Shown: positions 57,824-64,000 of the stretch, piece by piece | Layout of the letters: the number at the start of each line of letters is the position of its first letter | Numbering within the stretch: position 1 is the first letter of the stretch | Source of the DNA: DASXUC01 sp036505015 | GTDB lineage: Bacteria > Sysuimicrobiota > Sysuimicrobiia > Sysuimicrobiales > Kaftiobacteriaceae | Assembly: GCA_036505015.1 (NCBI GenBank) | Contig: DASXUC010000071.1 | Location: 1-64,000 of the forward strand | Direction: 5' to 3' | DNA: 64,000 bases | Notes under the pieces: model-generated | Seen by the model: the letters and a program-made list of their open reading frames with translations, nothing else | What the model was told of the DNA's origin: nothing | Databases searched by the model: none | Made by a program: the position numbers and the translations under genes

Positions 57824-58759
57824 ATGAGCGACCTGCAGCGGTACATCGTCGAAGAGTGGGCGGAAGAATACCGGGAGGGCCGTCTGCACCGCCGCGAGTT
57901 CTTGCGGCGCACGGTCCTGCTGGCCGGGGGCGTAACGCTGGCGGCGCCGGTGCTTCAGCAGCTGGGGGTGGCGGCGTCGAGCGTCGAGATCGCCGACGCC
58001 GCATCGACCTCCCCGCCGGCCGTGGCCCAGGCATCGGGCGTCACCGTTCCGCCCAACGACCCGGCGATCGAATCCGCCGGCATGGTCTCGTTCCCTTCGG
58101 GCGCCGTCACGGTCCAGGCCTACCTGGCGAAGCCGAAAGCCGCCGGCCCCACCCCCGGCGTGATCGTGATCCACGAGAACCGGGGCCTGCTGGAACACTT
58201 CAAAGACGTCTGCCGCCGTTTCGTCAAGGTCGGCTACGCGGCCCTCGCCGTCGACCTGGCATCAGGCGAAGGCGGCACCGCCAAGTTCAGTGACTCCGCA
58301 GAGGTCACGGCGATCCTCGGCCGCACGCCGCCCGAGCAGCTCGTGGCGATGCTGAACAGCGGGGTCCGCCACCTCCAGGATCAGCCGCAGGTCCGGAAGG
58401 ATCGTATCGGCGCGATGGGGTTTTGCTTCGGCGGAGGGATGACGTGGCGTCTGGCCACGCAGAACACCGACCTGAAGGCCGCGGCCCCGTTTTACGGGCC
58501 CAATCCGCCGCTGGAGGTTGTCGCAAAAATCAAGGCGGCCATCCTTGCGGTGTACGGGGCGCTCGACCAGCGCATCAATGCCGGGATCCCCGCCGTGCGC
58601 GAGGCGATGGACAAAACCCGGGTGGTGCATGAGATCGTCATCTATCCCAACGCCGGCCACGCGTTCTTCAACGACACAGGCGCGGCCTACAACGCGACCG
58701 CCGCAAAGGAGGCCTGGACGAAGACGCTGGCGTGGTTTGACAAATACCTGAAGGGATAG
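57824..58759 (+). CDS. Tat-exported dienelactone hydrolase family protein
   Basis: 311 aa. A twin-arginine type leader (HRREFLRR at 22-29 followed by a hydrophobic stretch to about 52) is placed after a 20-residue acidic N-region. The DLH domain (about 85-311) has the Cys-Asp-His triad: Cys201 in GFCFGG, Asp248 in GALDQRI, His279 in AGHAFF. It hydrolyses enol-lactones or similar esters outside the cytoplasm. Good ribosome site GGAGGAGGG. The gene after it starts 20 nt downstream, so it may be part of the following operon. Confidence 0.9.
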   Translation: MSDLQRYIVEEWAEEYREGRLHRREFLRRTVLLAGGVTLAAPVLQQLGVAASSVEIADAASTSPPAVAQASGVTVPPNDPAIESAGMVSFPSGAVTVQAYLAKPKAAGPTPGVIVIHENRGLLEHFKDVCRRFVKVGYAALAVDLASGEGGTAKFSDSAEVTAILGRTPPEQLVAMLNSGVRHLQDQPQVRKDRIGAMGFCFGGGMTWRLATQNTDLKAAAPFYGPNPPLEVVAKIKAAILAVYGALDQRINAGIPAVREAMDKTRVVHEIVIYPNAGHAFFNDTGAAYNATAAKEAWTKTLAWFDKYLKG

Positions 58760-58778
58760 GAAAGTAGAGCGCAAGACC

Positions 58779-59066
58779 GTGGCTGGCTTCATCCGGCGCG
58801 TCTTCGCTCTGCTCGCCGCCTCAGCGTTGGTGGGGTTGGGGCTGCTCAGTGCCGTCCACATCCACGGAGTGTCCGACCCCGATACGCCGCACACCTCGAC
58901 CGACTACTTTCTCGCGGCCCAGACCGCCGCCGGCTTCACCACAGCCCCGGTGGGTCCCATGGTCGGCTGGGCCCTCGTCATTGTCGCCGTGCTCCACCTG
59001 CGATCGCGGCAGCCGGGACTCCTCTGGCGTGCCGGATCCTGCTTCACCCGGGCTCCCCCGGCATAA
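58779..59066 (+). CDS. Small membrane protein
   Basis: 95 aa with two hydrophobic segments (VFALLAASALVGLGLLSAV and VGWALVIVAVLHL) and a His-containing outside loop HIHGVSDPDTPHTSTDYF that could bind metal. GTG start at 58779. Not assigned to a family; it leads the second copper-type cluster. Confidence 0.55.
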   Translation: MAGFIRRVFALLAASALVGLGLLSAVHIHGVSDPDTPHTSTDYFLAAQTAAGFTTAPVGPMVGWALVIVAVLHLRSRQPGLLWRAGSCFTRAPPA

Positions 59067-59116
59067 CACCTCCGACATCAACATCGTCCATACGCAAGTT
59101 CTCTGGAGGTGCACCG

Positions 59117-59716
59117 GTGCTGAATCGTCTTGGCATCATCATGCTCTCTGTGTGGATCGCGGCACTGCTGCTCGCCCTGCCCTCGGCGGCCTTCGCCCAC
59201 GAGCGGCGGATGGTTGAAGGTTTCCAGTTCGTCGTCGGGTGGACGGGCGAACCCGCCTATCTCGGCCAGCCCAACGGCGTCGACTTTGGGGTCAGCGTCC
59301 CGCCGCCGAACTCGAGAGACGAACCCAAGCCCGTTGAGGGGTTGGAAAAGACGGTGAAAGTGGAGGTGATCTTCGGCGCAGAGCGCCGCACGTTCGACCT
59401 GGAGCCCCAGTTCAGGCGGCCCGGGCGGTATTCGGCCGATATCGTTCCCACACGGACCGGCGATTATCGATTCCGATTCTTCGGGACGATCAACGGCAAG
59501 AACGTCGACGTCACCTTCGATTCCGCTGATGGGAAGTTTGACGGCGTCGAGTCGACGGCCTCCGTACAGTTCCCGCAGCGACTGCCCGATCCGGTTGAAG
59601 CGAGCGGGCAACTCGCGGATGCGAAGCGGCTGAGCACCTACGCGCTCGTGGCGGGCCTGGCCGGACTGCTCATCGGCCTGGTTGCGTACGCACGCAGCGG
59701 ACGGCGGGCGGCCTGA
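59117..59716 (+). CDS. Secreted protein before CopC-CopD
   Basis: 199 aa with a signal peptide ending AAFAH, so the mature N-terminus starts HERRMVEGFQFVVGW, like a CopC-type first His. A beta-sandwich region follows with RRPGRYSADIVPTRTGDYRFRF, and a C-terminal membrane segment (YALVAGLAGLLIGLVAYA). GTG start with GGAGGTG upstream. Its stop is 1 nt from the GTG of the CopC-CopD gene. Function unknown; a copper or other metal chaperone on the outer face is a reasonable inference. Confidence 0.7.
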   Translation: MLNRLGIIMLSVWIAALLLALPSAAFAHERRMVEGFQFVVGWTGEPAYLGQPNGVDFGVSVPPPNSRDEPKPVEGLEKTVKVEVIFGAERRTFDLEPQFRRPGRYSADIVPTRTGDYRFRFFGTINGKNVDVTFDSADGKFDGVESTASVQFPQRLPDPVEASGQLADAKRLSTYALVAGLAGLLIGLVAYARSGRRAA

Positions 59717-59717
59717 G

Positions 59718-61514
59718 GTGAGGGTGTTGACGGCGAGGGCGGGCGGTCTGCTTGCCCTCGCCGTCCTCCTTGCCGGAGCGAGCGCGGCCTGGGGGCATGC
59801 AAACTTTGTTCGCTCCGACCCACCGGCCAACCAACGCCTTGACAGCCCGCCTACGACCGTGCGGGTATGGTTCAGCGAAGCCGCCGAGCCGCGGTTCTCC
59901 AGCCTCGAGGTCCTCGACGGTGCGGGGAACCGGGTTGACCGGGGAGGCACTCACGCCGTGCCCGGCGACCCCGCCGCGCTCGAGATTTCTCTTCGACCGC
60001 TGGCTCAGGGTTTGTATGTGGTCGCCTGGGAAGCTGTCTCAGCCGTCGACGGCCACGTGACGCGCGGAAATTTCGCGCTCGCGGTGCGGATCGCCCCGCC
60101 GGTGGTACTCCGGTCGGGCGACACGCAGGAGCTGTCCGCGTACGTGTTCCTCGGTGCCGCGGTGCGCTGGGCAGCATACCTCGCGGGTGCCGCGCTGGTA
60201 GGTCCGCTGGCGGTGTGGTTGTTCGTGCTTGGTGGGATCCGCTCCCGCGGGGATATGGTGCCGGTGCGACAGCTGCACGGCATCGCATGGATTGGTCTGA
60301 TCATCGCCGCGATCGCGGCGCTCACGCTGCAGATCGCCGCGGTCGATCGCTCGGGCATCATCGGGACCGTCAACCAGCTCTTGTTCCATACCCGATATGG
60401 AGAGGTGTGGATCGCGCGAATTGCCCTCCTCGCGGCGATGATCCCGCTCCAGCGCCGATTGGGGCGCGGCCGCTCCGCCTGGGGGCCGCTGGTGATCGGG
60501 GAAGGGGTCTTGCTCACGACGAGTCTGAACAGTCACAGCGCGGCGTCGGGATCCTCCCTCGCCCTGCTGGCTGACTGGTTGCACATTTCCGCGGTCTCGG
60601 TGTGGATCGGCGGGCTGCTCGGCCTGGTTTTGATCGTCCGCGACGCCGCAGCCAGGCTGCCCGACACGGAGCGCTGGCGCTTTTTGGCCCGCATCATTCC
60701 ACGGTTCTCGATCCTGGCAGCGATCTGCGTGGGGACGATCATCGCCACCGGCTCATACCTGCTGTGGCTGCACGCCGGCAGCGTGGAAGCGATCATCGAG
60801 ACGTGGTACGGGCGGGACCTGTTCGCCAAACTTGTGCTCGTGGCCCCACTGCTGCTGCTCGGCGCCCTCAACCTGCTGGTGATCCGGCCGCGGCTGGCCC
60901 GCGCAGCGGAAGGCCCAGACGGTTCCGCCTCTGCGCTCGGCACCCGGTTCGGCCGCGCGGTGCGCGGGGAAGCGGTGCTGGCGATCCTCGTGCTGATGCT
61001 CACCGGGATCCTCAGCAGCCTGCCGCCGGCCCGTCAAACATACGCGCAGATCGTCGCGCAGGGACCGCTGAAGATGTCCCTCCGGGCTGAGGACCTGCGG
61101 ATTATCGCCACCATCGATCCCGGACGTGTGGGCCCCAACCTGGTGATCCTGAATATTGCCGGGCCGCAGGGTCCCGTTGACGATGCGGAGCGCGTTGACG
61201 CGCGCCTCACCTACCGGGACCGGCAGATGGGGACGGCTATCGAAGCGACGATCCCCCACGGCGGAGGACAGTACATCGCCCACGAACCCGTGCTTGGGCT
61301 GGCCGGACACTGGCAGCTGGAAGTGCTGGTGCGGCGGCGTCAGCGCGACGACGTTGTGGCCGACTTCCGGTTCTCGGTAACGCGGAGTTCGGCAATGTCC
61401 GAGACGCCGGCGTCGCCGCTGGCAGAATACCCCCTGGCAACGTTCGCCTTCCCGCTGGGCATCGCGGCGCTGGCCATCGTGGCCATCCTGGCTCTCACGC
61501 GGACCTATGTATGA
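59718..61514 (+). CDS. CopC-CopD fusion protein (second copy)
   Basis: 598 aa. Signal peptide ending AAWGH gives mature His1 of a CopC domain (HANFVRSDPPANQRLDSPPT near 27-46; WEAVSAVDGHVTRGNF near 102-117), then CopD-type membrane domain (about 140-455, with ADWLHISAVSVWIGGLLGL) and a C-terminal extracytoplasmic beta domain plus final membrane segment. GTG start (59718). It is about 180 residues shorter than the fusion at 23.7 kb, lacking that protein's LolA-like end. Likely copper uptake or delivery. Confidence 0.88.
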   Translation: MRVLTARAGGLLALAVLLAGASAAWGHANFVRSDPPANQRLDSPPTTVRVWFSEAAEPRFSSLEVLDGAGNRVDRGGTHAVPGDPAALEISLRPLAQGLYVVAWEAVSAVDGHVTRGNFALAVRIAPPVVLRSGDTQELSAYVFLGAAVRWAAYLAGAALVGPLAVWLFVLGGIRSRGDMVPVRQLHGIAWIGLIIAAIAALTLQIAAVDRSGIIGTVNQLLFHTRYGEVWIARIALLAAMIPLQRRLGRGRSAWGPLVIGEGVLLTTSLNSHSAASGSSLALLADWLHISAVSVWIGGLLGLVLIVRDAAARLPDTERWRFLARIIPRFSILAAICVGTIIATGSYLLWLHAGSVEAIIETWYGRDLFAKLVLVAPLLLLGALNLLVIRPRLARAAEGPDGSASALGTRFGRAVRGEAVLAILVLMLTGILSSLPPARQTYAQIVAQGPLKMSLRAEDLRIIATIDPGRVGPNLVILNIAGPQGPVDDAERVDARLTYRDRQMGTAIEATIPHGGGQYIAHEPVLGLAGHWQLEVLVRRRQRDDVVADFRFSVTRSSAMSETPASPLAEYPLATFAFPLGIAALAIVAILALTRTYV

Positions 61515-61960
61515 GCCCGTCCCCGGCGCACCGTACTGCCCACGACCAGCCCCGCGGCGATCAGCACGAGATTCTTGATCACGAACTCGCCGGTCGTCGT
61601 CAGCAACAGCGGATTCCCTTGTTGAAACGCGAGGTCCGGGCGCAGGAGCAGGACGAGAAACGTACCGGCCATCTGCAGCCAGAACAGGAACAACACCAGC
61701 CGAAGCGCCACGCCGACCAGCAGGCCCACACCGACCACCACTTCCCACATGCCGAGCAACGGGACGAACCAGGAGGGATCGACCCAGTATACGGTGTGCG
61801 CCACCAGATCGCCCACCGGGCTGCGGCCGATGATTTTCAGGGCCCCGAACCAGATGAACACGATCCCCAGCGCGATGCGCAAGATCAGGACTCCGTGCTC
61901 GCGCATCAACTCGATCATCCCATTGTCGATGCGACGCCAGATCGCCCGGGCGGTCGCCAT
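61505..61960 (-). CDS. DoxX-like membrane protein
   Basis: 151 aa, four hydrophobic segments. ILRIALGIVFIWFGALKIIG near 27-46, FVPLLGMWEVVVGVGLLVG near 78-96 and FLFWLQMAGTFLVLLLRPDL near 106-125 fit the DoxX/DUF417 group of quinone- or sulfur-linked membrane proteins. ATG 61960 is used; longer frames lack a good start. Ends overlap the CopC-CopD gene by 10 nt on the other strand. Sits inside the plus-strand copper cluster, divergent from the lipoprotein. Confidence 0.83.
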   Translation of the reverse strand: MATARAIWRRIDNGMIELMREHGVLILRIALGIVFIWFGALKIIGRSPVGDLVAHTVYWVDPSWFVPLLGMWEVVVGVGLLVGVALRLVLFLFWLQMAGTFLVLLLRPDLAFQQGNPLLLTTTGEFVIKNLVLIAAGLVVGSTVRRGRAHT

Positions 61961-62026
61961 CAGCGGTCCTTGCTGCGCCGGAAAGAGACCAAAGGTGTCC
62001 TGTCGAAAGAACGTCGATGGTTGAAG

Positions 62027-62437
62027 ATGCGCACGCTGGCGGCGATCATCTGCACGGCCTTCCTCGCGGGCGGCTGCGTCCGCCCGCCGCAGGTCATCTC
62101 GCCTGCCCCGGTGCCGGCGGGACCGCGGCCGCGGTCCACGGCCCAGCTTACGATTCTCTCGCCCGCGCCCGGCGAGGAATTCACGGGCCCGACGGTCACC
62201 GTGCGGCTCGCGCTCGCCCACGGGAAGATTACATCGCTGACCTCAGGTCCGCTGCGGTCGGATCTAGGACACATTCACCTCACCGTCGACGGCCAGCTCG
62301 TGTCCATGCTCGCGGGACTGGAACAGACATTTTCGGTGGGAAACGGGATGCATGTGCTGCAGGCAGAGTTCGTGGCGGTCGACCATTTTCCATTCGAGCC
62401 GCGCGTGCTGACCGCCACCACGTTCCGCGTGAAGTGA
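62027..62437 (+). CDS. Lipoprotein
   Basis: 136 aa. Lipobox LAGGC at 14-18 (Cys18) marks a lipoprotein. Mature part: Pro-rich stretch, then a beta domain with AQLTILSPAPGEEFTGPTV and GHIHLTVDGQLVSML near 80-95, where HIH could bind metal. The stop overlaps the CPBP gene start (GTGA). This fold resembles small copper-binding immunoglobulin-like domains; the ligand is not proven. Confidence 0.75.
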   Translation: MRTLAAIICTAFLAGGCVRPPQVISPAPVPAGPRPRSTAQLTILSPAPGEEFTGPTVTVRLALAHGKITSLTSGPLRSDLGHIHLTVDGQLVSMLAGLEQTFSVGNGMHVLQAEFVAVDHFPFEPRVLTATTFRVK

Positions 62438-62988
62438 GCGCGCGCACGGACTACCTGGGCCCGGCGCTGCGGATCGTGGGTGTCCCGCTGGGGATCGCGG
62501 CGCTGATGCTGCGCCCGGTGGGCACTCCGGCGGCGGTCGGGATCGTGGCCTTGGTGGGCGTGATCGGGTTACTCACACCGACCAGCAAGAGCGCGGATGT
62601 CGTGCCGGTGCGGTGGCTGGCAGTCACGGGGTTAGGGCTCGCTGCGTTTGTCGTGGCCCGCGTCCTCGTGCAAGCGGTGCCCGCGCCGTCGCACACCTGG
62701 GCCATCGCAGGGGCCACGGTCGCCGCGGTGTCAGAGGAAGCGTTCTTTCGCCGACTTGTGTATGGATGGCTCGCATCCTCCTACAGTGGACTCCTCGCGG
62801 TGCTCGTCTCTGCGGCATGCTTTGCGCTCGTGCATGTGCCTGCGTACGGCTTCATCTCTCTCCCGCTGAATCTCGCCGCCGGCCTGCTGTTCGGATGGCA
62901 GCGGTGGGCATCCGGGACCTGGACGGCATCGGCGGTCACCCACGTCGCGGCGAACTTTCTGCAGATGGGCGGAGTATTCATACTATGA
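62434..62988 (+). CDS. CPBP-family intramembrane protease
   Basis: 184 aa, five or six membrane segments. Motif 1 EEAFFRR near 98-104, motif 2 FALVHVPAYGF near 129-139, and motif 3 VTHVAANF near 168-175 carry the Glu-Glu, His and His/Asn residues expected for CPBP (Rce1-like) proteases. In bacteria these proteases mature or protect against peptides. GTG start 62434 coupled to the lipoprotein; ATGA overlap with the next gene. A client is unknown. Confidence 0.87.
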   Translation: MSARTDYLGPALRIVGVPLGIAALMLRPVGTPAAVGIVALVGVIGLLTPTSKSADVVPVRWLAVTGLGLAAFVVARVLVQAVPAPSHTWAIAGATVAAVSEEAFFRRLVYGWLASSYSGLLAVLVSAACFALVHVPAYGFISLPLNLAAGLLFGWQRWASGTWTASAVTHVAANFLQMGGVFIL

Positions 62989-63686
62989 CCCGATCAGCCG
63001 CTCTGTGGGGCCTCTTCGTGGCGTCCGCGTATGTCGCGGTCGCGCTGATCACCAGTTCGGTGCTGCCCGTGCGGCTGCTCTTCGACGGCGAAGAAGTGCC
63101 GATCCCCTATCGCTGGGTGGTGCGGCCGCCCAACGCGGTCAACGCATCCAGCGACGCCCCACTGCCCGGCACGGGCCAGCTTCTGCTGCCGCCGGCGGGA
63201 ACCGGCGGCGGGGCGGTGTCGACCGGGGACGGACAGGCGACGATCATCTTCGTCCGCGGCGCGATCGCTCCGCGGGCGGGCGAGACGTCGGCCACGATCC
63301 GCCTGACGCCGCTCGACGCGAGGCCCCTGGGACGGCTGCCGGCCGGAACGGAGTTCGACGGCAACGCCTACCGGATCGAGGGCGACTACACAGTCTCGAA
63401 ACAGCCGATCGTGGTCCGCGACACGGTCACCGTGATCTTGCGGCACGCAACGCTCGGCGTGATGGTGCTCCGCCTGACCCAGGGGCGATGGGAACCGGTC
63501 GAAGATTCCATCCACCTGCCCAGCTTCCAAGTGGTCGCCTCGACGGATCGGCTCGGGGTGTTCGCGCCGGCGCTGTTTGTGGGACAGCGCTCGCAGCGGC
63601 CGGGCCTCCCGTGGACCGCGGCGATCGTGATCACCGCAGGCGCAGTGCTCATGACAGTCCAGCCGATACGGAGGTCTCGCCGGTGA
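62985..63686 (+). CDS. Membrane-anchored extracytoplasmic protein
   Basis: 233 aa. N-terminal membrane segment (ALWGLFVASAYVAVALITS), a beta-rich outside domain with IPYRWVVRPPNAVNASSDAP, TSATIRLTPLDARPLG and VTVILRHATLGVMVLR, and a C-terminal membrane segment (TAAIVITAGAVLMTV). ATG start overlaps the CPBP stop (ATGA); its own stop overlaps the next CopC gene (GTGA). Family not recognised, but the same order of a two-membrane beta protein before CopC is seen at 59.1 kb. Confidence 0.6.
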   Translation: MTRSAALWGLFVASAYVAVALITSSVLPVRLLFDGEEVPIPYRWVVRPPNAVNASSDAPLPGTGQLLLPPAGTGGGAVSTGDGQATIIFVRGAIAPRAGETSATIRLTPLDARPLGRLPAGTEFDGNAYRIEGDYTVSKQPIVVRDTVTVILRHATLGVMVLRLTQGRWEPVEDSIHLPSFQVVASTDRLGVFAPALFVGQRSQRPGLPWTAAIVITAGAVLMTVQPIRRSRR

Positions 63687-64000
63687 GATCGCGCCCGACG
63701 GTCGTTGCAACCGCGCTTGTCGTCCTCACCTTCACCGCTTCGGCAGCCTGGGCCCATGCGAAGCTGCTGCGCGCCGCGCCCGCCGCCGGATCGGTCCTGA
63801 TCCACCCGCCCGCAGTCGTCCGCCTCTGGTTCAGCGATGAACTCGACGTCCGGCGCAGCGCGCTCAGCGTCTGGAACGCGCGCGGTCAGCGGATCGACAA
63901 CGGGCGCGGCGGGGTGGATCTGGCCGATCTCGATCGCAAGACGATGAAAGCCGCTCTCAAACCGATGACGTCCGGTCGCTACCGCGTCCGCTGGCGGGCG
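63683..64000 (+). CDS. CopC-type protein, cut by window end
   Basis: First 106 codons of a gene continuing past 64000. GTG start overlaps the preceding stop. Signal peptide ends at AAWAH, giving a mature N-terminal His typical of CopC; then KLLRAAPAAGSVLIHPPAVVR shortened, LWFSDELDVRRSAL and YRVRWRA, all CopC features. It may be CopC alone or again a CopC-CopD fusion. Third CopC domain in the window. Confidence 0.85.
   Translation, partial: MRSRPTVVATALVVLTFTASAAWAHAKLLRAAPAAGSVLIHPPAVVRLWFSDELDVRRSALSVWNARGQRIDNGRGGVDLADLDRKTMKAALKPMTSGRYRVRWRA

Overview
The window is a 64 kb piece of a high-GC bacterial chromosome. Its gene set is mixed: CIRCE-controlled groEL, CsoR/CopA copper control, F420-type luciferase-like oxidoreductases, Ku/LigD end joining, a MoxR-DUF58-VWA cluster, PilT, and encoded CCA on all four tRNAs. 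Many starts are GTG or TTG, and many genes overlap by ATGA or GTGA. This fits an uncultured Terrabacteria lineage near Chloroflexota, Armatimonadota, Actinomycetota or the CSP1-3/Sysuimicrobiota group. The phylum is an inference; there is no rRNA here. The gene content is that of a free-living chromosome. No phage, plasmid, CRISPR array or transposase gene is visible.

Layout. 0.1-3.2 kb: a repeated palindromic element, then (minus) an IDH/IPMDH-family dehydrogenase, pilT and an AlkD-like glycosylase. 3.4-4.1 kb: xpt and tRNA-Arg(TCG). 4.1-7.7 kb: copper operon csoR-copA-copZ-tlpA plus a 51-aa basic protein. 7.8-12.8 kb: secreted DUF5666-like protein, secreted serine protease, DUF881 protein, groEL with promoter and CIRCE, secreted protein. 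12.9-19.8 kb: a visibly less GC-rich block with a DUF1059-like protein, secreted propeller-like proteins, a DMT transporter, a DinB protein and an alpha/beta hydrolase. 19.8-20.9 kb: tRNA-His, nested palindromes, and two copies of the ~207-nt element flanking a 67-aa gene. 20.9-30.6 kb: MscS channel, hydrolase, four-ribbon zinc protein, CopC-CopD fusion, VWA protein, Vgb-like propeller, LLM oxidoreductase, membrane proteins. 30.7-40.1 kb: zinc ribbon-cyclase-ATPase-TPR regulator, DinB protein, periplasmic binding-like protein, sulfite-oxidase-like molybdoenzyme, esterase, glyoxalase-like protein, GlsB-like protein, tRNA-Arg(TCT). 40.2-47.1 kb: moxR-DUF58-VWA-VWA, HtrA-like protease, zwf, tRNA-Pro. 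47.1-52.4 kb: ku, DUF72 and ligD split into PE-ligase and polymerase frames. 52.4-58.8 kb: rdgB, rph, AMIN/amidase_3 hydrolase, second LLM enzyme, an unknown protein, Tat-exported dienelactone hydrolase. 58.8-64 kb: a second CopC/CopD operon, running off the edge.

Two sequence-level patterns stand out. First, an element of about 207-211 nt with nested complementary arms occurs three times (107, 20135, 20716). It is non-coding and looks like a structured RNA or a non-autonomous mobile element. Second, short arrays of 7-, 8- or 9-nt units (3-5 units, each array with its own unit) sit on or within a few bases of stop codons of many genes, often with an inverted partner array. Inside ligD, 8-nt arrays fall exactly where the ligase and polymerase reading frames part, so copy-number change could join or separate the two.
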